DNA from: Cercis canadensis
Taxonomy: Eukaryota; Streptophyta; Magnoliopsida; Fabales; Fabaceae
DNA: 64,000 bases
Reading direction: 5' to 3'
Assembly: GCA_003255065.1 (NCBI GenBank)
Contig: QAOA01007226.1
Coordinates: 62,001-126,000, forward strand
Both the position numbers and the translations under genes were made by a program. Within the stretch, counting starts at the first letter, position 1. Each line of letters starts with the position of its first letter. The notes below the pieces were generated by a model that saw nothing but the letters and a program-made list of their open reading frames with translations, did no database searches and was not told the origin of the DNA. This document shows positions 1-13,729 of the stretch, piece by piece.

Positions 1-299
1 AACAGGAAACTATCCAGCCCCAGATATAGTGAACTAAAAGAAAAATATCTAAGTAAGAAACAGTTAGAAACAGGGATTAAAAGAAACAGGGTCCCGGGGT
101 AAATATAGGGACTCACCAGAAAACTGTCTAGGCCTAGATACAGTGAACCAAAAGAAAAATATCTGAGTCAAAAACAATTCGAAACAGGGATGTATCGAAA
201 GCGGGTCCCGGGGCAGATATAGTGACTCACCAGGAAACTGTCCAGTCCCAGATACAGTGAACCAGAAAAAAAATATCCGAGTTAGAAACAGGGATGAAC
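1..299. repeat. Satellite, start of window
   Basis: The first monomers are cut by the window edge. They are 104/114-bp units of left-domain type, including GATGTATCG with AAGCGGG near 190-207. Nothing else is seen. Confidence 0.8.
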
Positions 300-1990
300 C
301 GAAACAGGGTCCCGGGGCAGATATAGTGACTCACCAGGAAACTATCTAGCCCCAGATACAGTGAACTAAAAGAAAAATTTCCAAGTAAGAAATACGGATT
401 AACAGAAACAGGGTCCCGAGGTAGATATAGTGACTCGCCAGGAATCTGTCCAGTCCTCGATACAGTGCACTATAAGAAAAATATCCGAGTTAGAAACATT
501 TAGAAACGGGGATGAACCGAAACAGGGTCCCGGAGCATATATAGTGACTCACCAGGAAACTGTCCAGTCCCAGATAAAGTGAACCATAAGAAAAATATCC
601 AAGTCAAAAATAGGGTTGAACCGAAACAGGGCCCTGGACTAGATATAGTGACTCACCAGGAAACTATCCAGCCCCAGATACAGTGAACCAGAAGAAAAAT
701 ATCCGAGTTAGAAAGAGGGATGAAACGAAACAGGGTCCCGGGGCAGATATAGTGACTCACCAGAAAACTGTCCAGCCCCAGATAAAATGAACCATAAGAA
801 AAATATCCGAGTTAGAAACAGGGATGAACAGAAACAGGGTCCCGGGGCGGATATAGTGACTCACCAGGAAACTATCCAGCCCCAGATACAGTGAACTAAA
901 AGAAAAATATCCAAGTAAGAAACAGGGATTAACAGAAACAAGGTCCCGGGGTAGATATAGTGACTCACCAGGAAACTGTCTAGCCCTAGATACAGTGAAC
1001 TAAAAGAAAAATATCTGAGTCAGAAACAGTTAGAAACAGGGATGTATCGAAAGCGGGTCCTGGGGCAGATATACTGACTCGCCAGGAATCTGTCCAGTCC
1101 TCGATACAATGCACTATAAGAAAAATGTCCGAGTTAGAAACATTTAGAAACAGGGATGAACCGAAACAGGGCCCTGGGCCGGATATAGCGACTCAACAGG
1201 AAACTATCCAGCCCAAGATACAGTGAACCAGAAGAAAAATATCTGAGTTAGAAACAGGGATGAACCGAAACAGGGTCCCGGGGAAGATATAGTGACTCAC
1301 CAGGAAACTGTCCAGTCCTAGATAAAGTGAACAATAAGAAAAATATCTGAGTTAGAAACAAGAATGAACCGAAAACAGGTCCCGGGGCAGATATAGTGAC
1401 TCACCAGGAATCTGTCCAGTCATAGATACAGTGAATTATAAGAAAAATATTCAAGTTAAAAACATTTAGAAACAGGGATGAACCGAAACAGGGTCCCGGG
1501 GCAGATATAGTGACTCACCAGGAAACTGTCTAGTCTTCGATACAGTGCACTATAAGAAAAATATCCGAGTTAGAAACATTTAGGAACAGGGATGAACCGA
1601 AACAGGGCCCTGGGCCGGATATAGCCACTCAACAGGAAACTATCCAGCCCAAGATACAGTTAACCAGAAGAAAAATATCTGAGTTAGAAACAGGGATGAA
1701 CCGAAACAGGTTCCCGGGGCAGATATAGTGACTCACCAGGAAACTGACCAGTCCCAGATAAAGTAAACCATAAGAAAAATATCCGAGTCAGAAATAGGGA
1801 CGAATCGAAACAGGGCCCTAGGCCAGATATAGTGACTCCCCAGGAAACTATGCAGCCCCAGATACAGTGAACCATAAGAAAAATATCCGAGTTAGAAACA
1901 GGGATGAACCGAAACAGGGTCCCGGGGCAGATATAGTGACTCACCAGGAAACTATCTAGCCCCAGATACAGTGAACTAAAAGAAAAATAT
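300..1990. repeat. Duplicated block A, copy 1
   Basis: This block corresponds to 3,085-4,565. Rare shared variants include AATACGGATT (391 and 3,174), AGGGTTGAACC (613 and 3,396) and GTTAAAAAC (1,456 and 4,031). The offset is 2,783 bp up to about 680 and 2,575 bp from about 900. This copy therefore holds 208 bp, exactly two 104-bp monomers, that copy 2 lacks at about 680-890. Edges are approximate because flanking monomers are also similar. Confidence 0.8.
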
Positions 1991-3084
1991 CCAAGTCAGA
2001 AATAGGGATGAACCGAAACAGGGCCATGGAGTAGATAGAGTGACTCACCAGGAAACTATCCAGCCCCAGATACAGTGAACCAGAAGAAAAATATCCGAGT
2101 TAGAAAGAGGGATGAACCGAAACAGGGTCCCGGGGCAGATATAGTGACTCACCAGGAAACTGTCCAGCCCCATATAAAATGAACCATAAGAAAAATTTCC
2201 GAGTTAGAAACAGGGATGAACCGAAAACGGGATCCGGGGCATATACATTGACTCACCAGGAATCTGTCCAGTCCTAGATACAGTGAATTATAAGAAAAAT
2301 ATCCGAGTTAGAAACATTTAGAAACAGGGATGAACCGAAACAGGGCCCTGAGCCAGATATAGTGACTCAACTGAAAACTATCTAGCCCAAGATACAGTGA
2401 ACCAGAAGAAAAATATCTGAGTTAGAAACAGGGATGAACTGAAATAGGGCCCTGGGCCAGATATAGTGACTCACTAGGAAACTATCCAGCCCCAGATATA
2501 GTTAACCAGAAGAAAAATATTCGAGTTAGAAACAGGGATGAACCGAAACAGGGTCCCGGGGAAGATATAGTGACTCACCAGGAAACTGTCCAGCCCCAGA
2601 TACAGTGAACCATAAGAAAAATATTCGAGTTAGAAACTGGATGAACCGAAAACAGTTCCCGGGGCAGATATAGTGACTCACCAGGAATCTGTCCAGTCCT
2701 AGATTCAGTGAATTATAAGAAAAATATTCAAGTTAGAAACATTTAGAAATAGGGATGAACCGAAACAGGGTCCCGGGGCAGATATAGTGACTCACCAGGA
2801 AACTGTCTAGTCTTCGATACAGTGAACTATAAGAAAAATGTCTGAGTTAGAAACATTTAGAAACAGGGATGAACCGAAACAGGGTTCCGGGGCAGATATA
2901 GTGACTCACCAGGAAACTGTCCAGTCCCAGATAAAGTAAACCATAAGAAAAATATCCGAGTCAGAAATAGGGACGAATCGAAACAGGGCCCTAGGCCAGA
3001 TATAGTGACTCCCCAGGAAACTATGCAGCCCCAGATACAGTGAACCATAAGAAAAATATCCGAGTTAGAAACAGGGATGAACCG
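1991..3084. repeat. Satellite between the two A copies
   Basis: These are ordinary 104/114-bp monomers. The stretch 2,857-3,117 is a near copy of 1,684-1,944 (offset 1,173 bp), so the end of block A appears here once more. There is no non-satellite DNA. Confidence 0.75.
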
Positions 3085-4565
3085 AAACAGGGTCCCGGGG
3101 CAGATATAGTGACTCACCAGGAAACTGTCTAGCCCCAGATACAGTGAACTAAAAGAAAAATTTCCAAGTAAGAAATACGGATTAACAGAAACAGGGTCCC
3201 GAGGTAGATATAGTGACTCGCCAGGAATCTGTCCAGTCCTCGATACAGTGCACTATAAGAAAAATATCCGAGTTAGAAACATTTAGAAACGGGGATGAAC
3301 CGAAACAGGGTCCCGGAGCATATATAGTGACTCACCAGGAAACTGTCCAGTCCCAGATAAAGTGAACCATAAGAAAAATATCCAAGTCAGAAATAGGGTT
3401 GAACCGAAACAGGGCCCTGGACTAGATATAGTGACTCACCAGGAAACTATCCAGCCCCAGATACAGTGAACTAAAAGAAAAATATCCAAGTAAGAAACAG
3501 GGATTAACAGAAACAGGGTCCCGGGGTAGATATAGTGACTCACCAGGAAACTGTCTAGCCCTAGATACAGTGAACAAAAAGAAAAATATCTGAGTCAGAA
3601 ACAGTTAGAAACAGGGATGTATCGAAAGCGGGTCTTGGGGCAGATATACTAACTCACCAGGAATCTTTCCAGTCCTCGATACAGTGCACTATAAGAAAAA
3701 TATCCGAGTTAGAAACATTTAGAAACAGGGATGAACCGAAACAGGGCCCTGGGCCGGATATAGCGACTCAACAGGAAACTATCCAGCCCAAGATACAGTG
3801 AACCAGAAGAAAAATATCTGAGTTAGAAACAGGGATGAACCGAAACAGGGTCCCGGGGAAGATATAGTGACTCACCAGGAAACTGTCCAGTCCTAGATAA
3901 AGTGAACAATAAGAAAAATATCTGAGTTAGAAACAAGGATGAACCGAAAACAGGTCCCGGGGCAGATATAGTGACTCACCAGGAATCTGTCCAGTCATAG
4001 AAACAGTGAATTATAAGAAAAATATTCAAGTTAAAAACATTTAGAAACAGGGATGAACCAAAACAGGGTCCCGGGGCAGATATAGTGACTCACCAGGAAA
4101 CTGTCTAGTCTTCGATACAGTGCACTATAAGAAAAATATCCGAGTTAGAAACATTGAGGAACAGGGATGAACCGAAACAGGGCCCTGGGCCGGATATAGC
4201 GACTCAACAGGAAACTATCCAGCCCAAGATACAGTGAACCAGAAGAAAAATATCTGAGTTAGAAACAGGGATGAACCGAAACAGGTTCCCGGGGCAGATA
4301 TAGTGACTCACCAGGAAACTGACCAGTCCCAGATAAAGTAAACCATAAGAAAAATATCCGAGTCAGAAATAGGGACGAATCGAAACAGGGCCCTAGGCCA
4401 GATGTAGTGACTCCCCAGGAAACTATGCAGCCCCAGATACAGTGAACCATAAGAAAAATATCCGAGTTAGAAACAGGGATGAACCGAAACAGGGTCCCGG
4501 GGCAGATATAGTGACTCACCAGGAAACTATCTAGCCCCAGATACAGTGAACTAAAAGAAAAATTT
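3085..4565. repeat. Duplicated block A, copy 2
   Basis: This is the second copy of 300-1,990, two monomers shorter. Its last part (4,259-4,519) again matches 1,684-1,944. Immediately after it, AATACGG returns at 4,576, 1,402 bp after its previous occurrence, so a third round of the block starts here and then diverges. Confidence 0.8.
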
Positions 4566-5489
4566 CCAAGTAAGAAATACGGATTAACAGAAACAGGGTC
4601 CCGGGGTAGATATAGTGACTCGCCAGGAATCTGTCCAGTCCTCGATACAGTGCACTATAAGAAAAATATCTGAGTTAGAAACAGGGATGAACCGAAACAG
4701 GGCCCTGGGCCGGATAGAGCGACTCAACAGGAAACTATCCAACCCAAGATACAGTGAACCAGAAGAAAAATATCTGAGTTAGAAACAGGGATGAACCGAA
4801 ACAGGTTCCCGGGGCAGATATAGTGACTCACCAGGAAACTGTCCAGTCCCAGATAAAGTGAACAATAAGAAAAATATCTGAGTTAGAAACAGGGATGAAC
4901 CGAAACAGGATCCCGGGGCAGATATAGTGACTCACCAGGAAACTGTCCAGCCCCAAATACAATGAACTAAATGAAAAATATCCAAGTAAGAAACAGATAG
5001 AAACAGGGATTAACAGAAACAGGGTCCCGGTGTAGATATAGGGACTCACCAGAAAACTGTCTAGCCATAGATACAGTGAACCAAAAGAAAAATATCTGAG
5101 TCAAAAACAGTTAGAAACAGGGATGTATCGAATGCGGGTATAGTGACTTGCCAGGAATATGTCCAGTCCCAGATAAAGTGAACAATAAGAAAAATATCTG
5201 AGTTAGAAAGAGGGATGAACCGAAACAGGGTGCCGGGGCAGATATAGTGACTCATCAGGAAACTGTCCAGCCCCAGATAAAATGAACCATAAGAAAAATA
5301 TCCGAGTTAGAAACAGGGATGAACCGAAAACAGGTCCCGGGGCAGATATAGTGACTCACCAGGAATCTGTCCAGTCATAGATACAGTGAATTATAAGAAA
5401 AATATTCAAGTTAGAAACATTTAGAAACAGGGATGAACCGAAACAGGGTCCCGGGGCAGATATAGTGACTCACCAGGAAACTGTCCAGT
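4566..5489. repeat. Satellite with partial third A start
   Basis: These are left-domain monomers. The segment begins as block A and then changes to monomers carrying CCCCAAATACAG (4,951) and GATGTATCG. Near 5,130 a monomer is shortened: GATGTATCGAATGCGGG runs straight into TATAGTGACTTGCC, losing the CCCGGGGCAGA part. Confidence 0.7.
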
Positions 5490-5597
5490 CTTCGATAAAG
5501 TGAACTATAAGAAAAATGTCCGAGTTAGAAACATTTAGAAACGGGGATGAACCGAAACAGGGTCCCGGAGAAGATATAGTGACTCGCCAGGAAACTA

Positions 5598-6138
5598 TCC
5601 AGTCCCAGATAAAGTGAACCATAAGAAAAATATCCAAGTCAGAAATAGGGATGAACCGAAACAGGGCCCTGGACCAGATATAGTGACTCACCAGGAAACT
5701 ATCCAACACCAGATACAGTGAACCAGAAAACAAAACATCCGAGTTAGAAAGAGGGATGAACCGAAACAGGGTGCCGGGGCAGATATAGTGACTCACCAGG
5801 AAACTGTCCAGCCCCAGATAAAATGAACCATAAGAAAAATTTCCGAGTTAGAAACCAGGATGAACCGAAAACGGGTTCCGGGGCATATACATTGACTCAC
5901 CAGGAATCTGTCCAGTCCTAGATACAGTGAATTATAAGAAAAATATTCGAGTTAGAAACATTTAGAAACAGGGATGAACCGAAACATGGTCCCGGGGCTG
6001 ATATAGTGACTCACCAGGAAACTGTCCAGACCTCGATATAGTGGACTATAAGAAAAATATCCGAGTTAGAAACATTTAGAAACAGGGATGAACCGAAACA
6101 GGGTCCCGGGGCAGATATAATGACTCCCCAGGAAACTG
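5598..6138. repeat. Five-monomer higher-order repeat, instance 1
   Basis: TCCAG-type landmarks at 5,598 and 6,139 bound five monomers in the class order: AAAGTGAACCATAAG with GTCAG; ATACAGTGAACCAGAA; AAAATGAACCATAAG; TCCTAGATACAGTGAATT; CCTCGATATAGTGGACT. The last two are 114-mers. Length is 541 bp, one base more than the 540-bp instances at 22,333 and 37,179. Confidence 0.75.
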
Positions 6139-7041
6139 TCTAGTCCCAGAAAAAGTAAACCACAAAAAAAAAATCCGAGTCAGAAATAGGGATGAACCGA
6201 AACAGGGCCCTGAGCCAGATATAGTGACTCAACAGAAAACTATCCAGCCCAAGATACAGTAAACCAGAAGAAAAATGTCTGAGTTAGAAACAGGGATGAA
6301 CCGAAACAGGACCCTGGGCCAGATATAGTGACTCACTAGGAAACTATCCAGCCCCAGATATAGTTAACCAGAAGAAAGATATTCGACTTAGAAACAGGGA
6401 TGAACCGACACAGGGTCCCGGGGCAGATATAGTGACTCACCAGGAAACTGTCCAGCCCCAGATACCGTGAACCATAAGAAAAATATCCGAGTTAGAAACA
6501 GGGATGAACCGAAAACAGGTCCCGGGGTAGATATAGTAAATCAACAGGAATCTGTCCAGTCATAGATACAGTGAATTATAAGAAAAATATTCAAGTTAGA
6601 AACATTTAGAAACAGGGATGAACCGAAACAGGGTCCCGGGGCAGATATAGTGACTCACCAGGAAACTGTCTAGTCCTCAATACAGTGAACTATAAGAAAA
6701 ATATCCGAGTTAGAAACATTTAGAAACAGGGATGAACCGATACAGGGTCCCGGGGCAGATATAGTTACTCAGCAGGAAACTATTTAGTCCCAGATAAAGT
6801 AAACCATAAAAAAAATATCCAAGTCAGAAATAGGGATGAACCGAAACAGGGCCCTGGCTCAGATATAGTGACTCACCAGGAAACTATCCAGCCCCAGATA
6901 CAGTGAACCAGAAGAAAAATATCCGAGTCAAAAACAGGGATGAACCGAAAACGGGTCCCGGGGCAAATATAGTGACTCACCAGGTATCTATCCAGTCCTA
7001 GATACAGTGAATTATAAGAAAAATATTCAAGTTAGGAACAT

Positions 7042-7685
7042 TTAGAAACAGGGATGAACCGAAACAGGGTCCCGGGGCAAATATAGTGACTCACCAGGAA
7101 ACTGTCCAGTCCCAGATAAAGTAAACCATAAGAAAAATATCCGAGTTAGAAATAGGGACGAATCGAAACAGGGCCCTGGGCCAGATATAGTGACTCCGCA
7201 GGAAACTATGCAGCCCCAGATACAGTGAACCATAAGAAAAATATCCGAGTTAGAAACAGGGATGAACCGAAACAGGGTCCCGGGGCAGATATAGTGACTC
7301 ACCTGGAAACTGTCTAGTCTTCGATACAGTGAACTATAAGAAAAATGTCCGAATTAGAAACATTTAGAAACAGGGATGAACCGAAACAGGGTTCCCGGGC
7401 AGATATATTGACTCACCAGGAAACTGTCCAGTACCAGATAAAGTAAACCATAAGAAAAATATCCGAGTTAGAAATAGGGACGAATCGAAACAGGGCCCTG
7501 GGCCAGATATAGTGACTCCGCAGGAAACTATGCAGCCCCAGATACAGTGAACCATAAGAAAAATATCCGAGTTAGAAACAGGGATGAACCGAAACAGGGT
7601 CCCGGGGCAGATATAGTGACTCACCAGGAAACTGTCCAGTCCCAGATAAAGTGAACCATAAGAAAAATATCCGAGTCAGAAATAG
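7042..7685. repeat. Tandem 322-bp three-monomer repeat
   Basis: Two successive units start at 7,042 and 7,364, each 322 bp (104+104+114). Both contain the rare GGGACGAATCG and CTATGCAGCC variants and differ at few bases. The same 322-bp step separates 10,246 and 10,568. It is a local amplification inside block B that is absent from block B copy 2. Confidence 0.8.
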
Positions 7686-9622
7686 GGATGAACCGAAACA
7701 GGGCCCTGGGCCAGATATAGTGACTCACCAGGAAACTATCCAGCCCCAGATACAGTGAACCAGAAGAAAAATATCCGAGTTAGAAACAGGGATGAACCGA
7801 AACAGGGTCCCGGGGCAGATATAGTGACTCACCAGGAAACTGTCCAGCCCCAGATACAGTGAACCATAAGAAAAATATCCGAGTTAGAAACAGGGATGAA
7901 CCGAAAAAGGGTCCCGGGGCAGATATAGTGACTCACCAGGAAACTGTCCAGCCCCAGATACAGTGAACCATAAGCAAAATATCCGAGTTAGAAACAGGGA
8001 TGAACCGAAAACGGGTCCCAGGGTAGATATAGTGACTCACCAGGAATCTGTCCAGTCCTAGATACAGTGAATTATAAAAAAAATATTCGAGTTTGAAACA
8101 ATTAGAAACAGGGATGAACCGACACATGGTCCCGGGGTTGATATAGTGACTCACCAGGAAACTGTCCAGTCCTGGATACAGTGAACTATAAGAAAAATAT
8201 CCGAGTTAGAAACATTTAGAAACAGGGATGAACCGAATCAGGGTCCCGGGGCAGATATAGTGACTCACCAGGAAACTGTCTAGTCCCAGATAAAGTAAAC
8301 AATAAAAAAATTATTCGAGTCAGAAATAGGGATGAACCGAAACAGGGCCTTGGGTCAGATATGGTTACTCACCAGGAAACTATCCAGCCCCAGATATAGT
8401 GAACCAGAAGAATAATATCTGAGTTAAAAACAGGGATGAACGGAAAACGGGTCCCGGGGCAAATATAGTGACTCACCAGGAATCTGTCCAGTCCTAGATA
8501 CGGTGAATTATAAGAATAATATCCGTGTTAGAAACATTTAGAAACAGGGTTGAACCGAAACAGGGCCTTGAGCCAAATATAGTGACTCAACAGAAAACTA
8601 TCCAGCCCAAGATACAGTGAACCAGAAGAAAAATATCTGAGTTAGAAACAGATATGAACCGAAACAGGTTCCCGGGGCAGATATAGTGACTCACCAGGAA
8701 ACTGTCCAGTCCCAGATAAAGTGAACAATCAGAAAAATATCTGAGTCAGAAATAGGGATGAACCGAAACAGCGCCCTGGGCCAGATATAGTGACTCACCA
8801 GGAAACTATCCAGCCCCAGATACTGTGAACCAAAAGAAAAATATTCGAGTTAGAAACAGGGATAAACCGAAAAAGGTTTCGGGGCTGATATAGTGACTCA
8901 CCAGGAAACTGTCCAGCCCCAGATATAGTGAACCATAAGAAAATTATCCGAGTTAGAAACAGGGATGAACCGAAAACAGGTCCCGGGGTAGATATAGTGC
9001 CTCACCAGAAATCTGTCCAGTCATAGATACAGTGAATTATAAGAAAAATATTCAAGTTAGAAACATTTAGAAACAGGGATGAACCGAAACAGGGTCCCGG
9101 GGCAGATATAGTGACTCACCAGGAAACTGTCCAGTCCCAGATAAAGTGAACAATAAGAAAAATATCTGAGTTAGAAACAGGGATGAACCGAAACAGGGTC
9201 CGGGGCAGATATAGTGACTCACCAGGAAACTGTCCAGCCCCAAATACAGTGAACTAAAAGAAAAATATCCAAGTATGAAACAGGGATTAACAGAAACAGG
9301 GTCCCGGTGTAGATATAGTGACTCACTAGAAAACTGTTTAGCCTTAGATACATTGAACCAAAAGAAAAATATCTGAGTCAAAAATAGTTAGAAACAGGGA
9401 TGTATCGAGAGCGGGTCCCGGGGCAGATATAGTGACTTGCCAGGAATCTGTCCAGTCCTCGATACAGTGCACTATAAGAAAAATATCCGAGTTAGAAACA
9501 TTTAGAAACGGGGATGAACCGAAACAGGGTCCCGGAGCAGATATAGTTACTCACCAGGAAATTGTCCAGTCCCAGATAAAGTGAACCATAAGAAAAATAT
9601 CCAAGTCAGATATAGGGATGAA

Positions 9623-9658
9623 CCGAAACAGGGCCCTGTACCGAAACAGGGCCCTGGG
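9623..9658. repeat. 18-bp direct duplication inside a monomer
   Basis: CCGAAACAGGGCCCT occurs at 9,623 and again at 9,641, joined through GTA. The monomer is 18 bp longer than expected. This is a small slippage event. Confidence 0.8.
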
Positions 9659-10037
9659 CCAGATATAGTGACTCAACAGGAAACTATCCAGCCCAAGATA
9701 AAGTGAACCAGAACAAAAATATCTAAGTTAAAAACAGGGAAGAACCGAACAGGGTCCCGGGGCAGATATAGTGACTCACCAGGAAATTGTCCAGTCCCAG
9801 ATAAAGTGAAAAATCAGAAAAATATCTGAGTCAGAAACAGGGATGAACCGAAACAGGGCCCTGGGCCAGATATAGTGACTCACCAGGAAACTATCCAGCC
9901 CCAGATACAGTGAACCAGAAGAAAAATATTCGAGTTAGAAACAGGGATGAACCGAAAAAGGTTTCGGGGCAGATATAGTGACTCACCAGGAAATTGTCCA
10001 GCCCCAGATACAGTGAACCATAAGAAAATTATCCGAG

Positions 10038-10453
10038 TTAGAAACAGGGATGAACCGAAAACAGGTCCCGGGGCAGATATAGTGACTCACCAGGAAACTG
10101 TCCAGTCCCAGATAAAGTAAACCATAAGAAAAATATCCGAGTTAGAAATAGGGACGAATCGAAACAGGGCCCTGGGCCAGATATAGTGACTCCGCAGGAA
10201 ACTATGCAGCCCCAGATACAGTGAACCATAAGAAAAATATCCGAGTTAGAAACAGGGATGAACCGAAACAGGGTCCCGGGGCAGATATAGTGACTCACCA
10301 GGAAACTGTCCAGTCCCAGATAAAGTAAACCATAAGAAAAATATCCGAGTTAGAAATAGGGACGAATCGAAACAGGGCCCTGGGCCAGATATAGTGACTC
10401 CGCAGGAAACTATGCAGCCCCAGATACAGTGAACCATAAGAAAAATATCCGAG
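10038..10453. repeat. Tandem 208-bp dimer repeat
   Basis: Units 10,038-10,245 and 10,246-10,453 are nearly identical 208-bp dimers (2x104) of the GGGACGAATCG/CTATGCAGCC type. A related 322-bp unit follows at 10,568. They look like recent local copies of the type seen at 7,042. Confidence 0.8.
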
Positions 10454-13400
10454 TTAGAAACAGGGATGAACCGAAAGAGGGTCCCGGGGCAGATATAGTG
10501 ACTCACCAGGAAACTGTCTAGTCTTCGATACAGTGAACTATAAGAAAAATGCCCGAGTTAGAAACATTTAGAAACAGGGATGAACCGAAACAGGGTTCCC
10601 GGGCAGATATAGTGACTCACCAGGAAACTGTCCAGTCCCAGATAAAGTAAACCATAAGAAAAATATCCGAGTTAGAAATAGTGACGAATCGAAACAGGGC
10701 CCTGAGCCAGATATAGTGACTCCGCAGGAAACTATGCAGCCCCAGATACAGTGAACCATAAGAAAAATATCCGAGTTAGAAACAGGGATGAACCGAAACA
10801 GGGTCCCGGGGCAGATATAGTGATTCACCAGGTAACTATCCAGCCCCAGATAAAGTGAACCATAAGAAAAATATCAAAGTCAGAAATAGGGATGAACCGA
10901 AACAGGGTCCCGGGGTAGATATAGTGACTCACCAGGAAACTGTCTAGTCTTCGATATAGTGAACTATAAGAAAAATGTCCGAGTTTGAAACATTTAGAAA
11001 CAGGGATGAACCGAAACAGGGTTCCCGGGGCAGATATAGTGACTCACCAGGAAACTGTCCAGTCCCAGATAAAGTGAACAATAAGAAAAATATCTGAGTC
11101 AGAAACAGGGATGAACCGGAACAGGGCCCTGGGCAAGATATAGTGACTCATTAGGAAACTATCCAGCCCCAGATACAGTGAACCAGAAGAAAAATATTCG
11201 AGATAGAAACAGGGATGAACCGAAACAGGGTCCCGGGGCAGATATAGTGACTCACCAAGAAACTGTCCAGCCCCAGATACAGTGAACCATAAGAAAAATA
11301 TCCGAGTTAGAAACAGGGATGAACCGAAAACGGGTCCCAGGGTAGATATAGTGACTCACCAGGAATCTGTCCAGTCCTAGATACAGTGAATTATAAGAAA
11401 AATATTCGAGTTTGAAACAATTAGAAACAGGGATGAACCGAAACTTGGTCCCGGGGCTGATATAGTGACTCACCAGGAAACTGTCCAGTCCTGGATACAG
11501 TGAACTATAAGAAAAATATCCGAGTTAGAAACATTTAGAAATAGGGATGAACCGAAACAGGGTCCCGGGGCAGATATTGTGACTCACCAGGAATCTGTCC
11601 AATCATAGATACAGTCAATTCTAAGAAAAATATTCAAGTTAGAAACATTTAGAAACAGGGATGAACCGAAGCAGTGTCCCGGGGCAGATATAGTGACTCA
11701 CTAGGAAACTGTCCAGTCTTCGATACAGTGAACTATAAGAAAAATGTCCAAGTTAGAAACATTTAGAAACAGGGATGAAACGAAACAGGGTTCCGGGGCA
11801 GATATAGTGACTCACCAGGAAACTGTCCAGTCCCAGATAAAGTAAACCATAAGAAAAATATCCGAGTTAGAAATAGGGATGAATCGAAACAGGGCCCTGG
11901 GCCAGATATAGTGACTCCGTAGGAAACTATGCAGCCCCAGATACAGTGAACCATAAGAAAAATATCCGAGTTAGAAACAGGGATGAACCGAAACAGGGTC
12001 CCGGGGCAGATATAGTGACTCACCAGGTAACTATCCAGCCCCAGATACAGTGAACTAAAAGAAAAATATCCAAGTAAGAAACAGGGATTAACTGAAACAG
12101 GGTCCCGGGGCAGATATAGTGACTCACCAGAAAACTGTCTAGCCCTAGATACAGTGAACTAAAAGAAAAATATCTGAGTCAGAAACAGTTAGAAACAGGG
12201 ATGTATCGAAAGCGGGTCCCGGGGCAGATATAGTGACTCGCCAGGAATCTGTCCAGTCCTCGATACAGTGCACTATAAGAAAAATATCCGAGTTAGAAAC
12301 ATTTAGAAACAGGGATGAACCGAAACAGGGCCTTGGGCCGGATATAGCGACTCAACAGGAAACTATCCAGCCCAAGATACAGTGAACCAGAAGAAAAATA
12401 TCTGAGTTAGAAATAGGGATGAACCGAAACAGGGTCCCGGGGCAGATATAGTGACTCACCAGGAAACTGTCCAGTCACAGATAAAGTGAACAATAAGAAA
12501 AATATCAGAGTTAGAAACAGGGATGAACCGAAACAGGGTCCGGGGCAGATATAGTGACTCTCCAGGAAACTGTCCAGCCCCAAATACAGTGAACTAAAAG
12601 AAAATTATCCAAGTAAGAAACAGGGATTAACAGAAACAGGGTCCCGGTGTAGATATAGTGACTCACTAGAAAACTGTTTAGCCTTAGATACATTGAACCA
12701 AAAGAAAAATATCTGAGTCAAAAATAGTTAGAAACAGGGATGTATCGAGAGCGGGTCCCGGGGCAGATATAGTGACTTGCCAGGAATCTGTCCAGTCCTC
12801 GATACAGTGCACTATAAGAAAAATATCCGAGTTAGAAACATTTAGAAACGGGGATGAACCGAAACAGGGTCCCGGAGCAGATATAGTGACTCACCAGGAA
12901 ACTGTCCAGTCCCAGATAAAGTGAACCATAAGAAAAATATCCAAGTCAGAAATAGGGATGAACCGAAACAGGGCCCTGGACCAGATATAGTGACTCACCA
13001 GGAAACTATCCAGCCCCAGATACAGTGAACCAGAAGAAAAATATCCGAGTTAGAAAGAGGGATGAACCGAAACAGGGTCCCGGGGCAGATATAGTGACTC
13101 ACCAGGAAACTGTCCGGCCCCAGATAAAATGAACCATAAGAAAAATTTTCTAGTTTGAAACAGGGATGAACCGAAAACAGGTCCCGGGGCAGATATAGTG
13201 ACTCACCAGGAATCTATCCAGTCATAGATACAGTGAATTATAAGAAAAATATTCAAGTTAGAAACATTTAGAAACAGGGATGAACCGAAACAGGGTCCCG
13301 GGGCAGATATAGTGACTCACCAAAAAACTATCCAGCCCAAGATACAGTGAGCCAGAAGAAAAATATCTGAGTTAGAAACAAGTATGAACCGAAACAGGGC

Positions 13401-13729
13401 CCTGGGCCAGAGATAGTGACTCAACAAGAAACTATCCAGCCCAAGATATAGTGAACCAGAAGAAAAATATCTGAGTTAAAAACAGGGATGAACCGAAACA
13501 GGGTCCCGGGGCAGATATAGTGACTCACCAGGAAACTGTCCAGTCCCAGATAAAGTGAACAGTAAGAAAAATATCTGAGTTAGAAACAGGGATGAACCGA
13601 AACAGGGTCCGGGGCAGATATAGTGACTCACCAGGAAACTGTCCAGCCCCAAATACAGTGAACTAGAAGAAAAATATCCGAGTTAGAAACAGGGATGAAC
13701 CGGGGCATATACATTGACTCACCAGGAAT

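Larger units (their letters stand above)
5490..9560. repeat. Duplicated block B, copy 1
   Basis: This block corresponds to 22,225-25,455. Offsets between matched rare variants change in steps of whole monomers: 16,735 bp at 5,884 (CATATACATTGAC), 16,952 bp at 6,371 (GAAGAAAGAT) and 6,783 (TTTAGTCCC), and 15,892 bp at 8,091 (GTTTGAAACAATT), 8,501 (CGGTGAATT) and 9,241 (CAAATACAG). Copy 2 thus has about 218 bp (two monomers) more near 22.95-23.15 kb. Copy 1 has 1,060 bp (ten monomers, 8x104 plus 2x114) more in 6.9-8.05 kb, which contains the 322-bp repeats at 7,042. Confidence 0.85.
9561..13729. repeat. Satellite between blocks B and C
   Basis: These are left-domain monomers. The part 12,480-13,260 is related to the end of block B and its flank (CAAATACAG at 12,581 matches 9,241 at offset 3,340 and 25,133 at offset 12,552; GTTTGAAACAG at 13,153 matches 25,497 at offset 12,344). 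The 208-bp change between the last two offsets is two monomers. A short out-of-frame duplication lies at 9,623. There is no non-satellite DNA. Confidence 0.75.
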
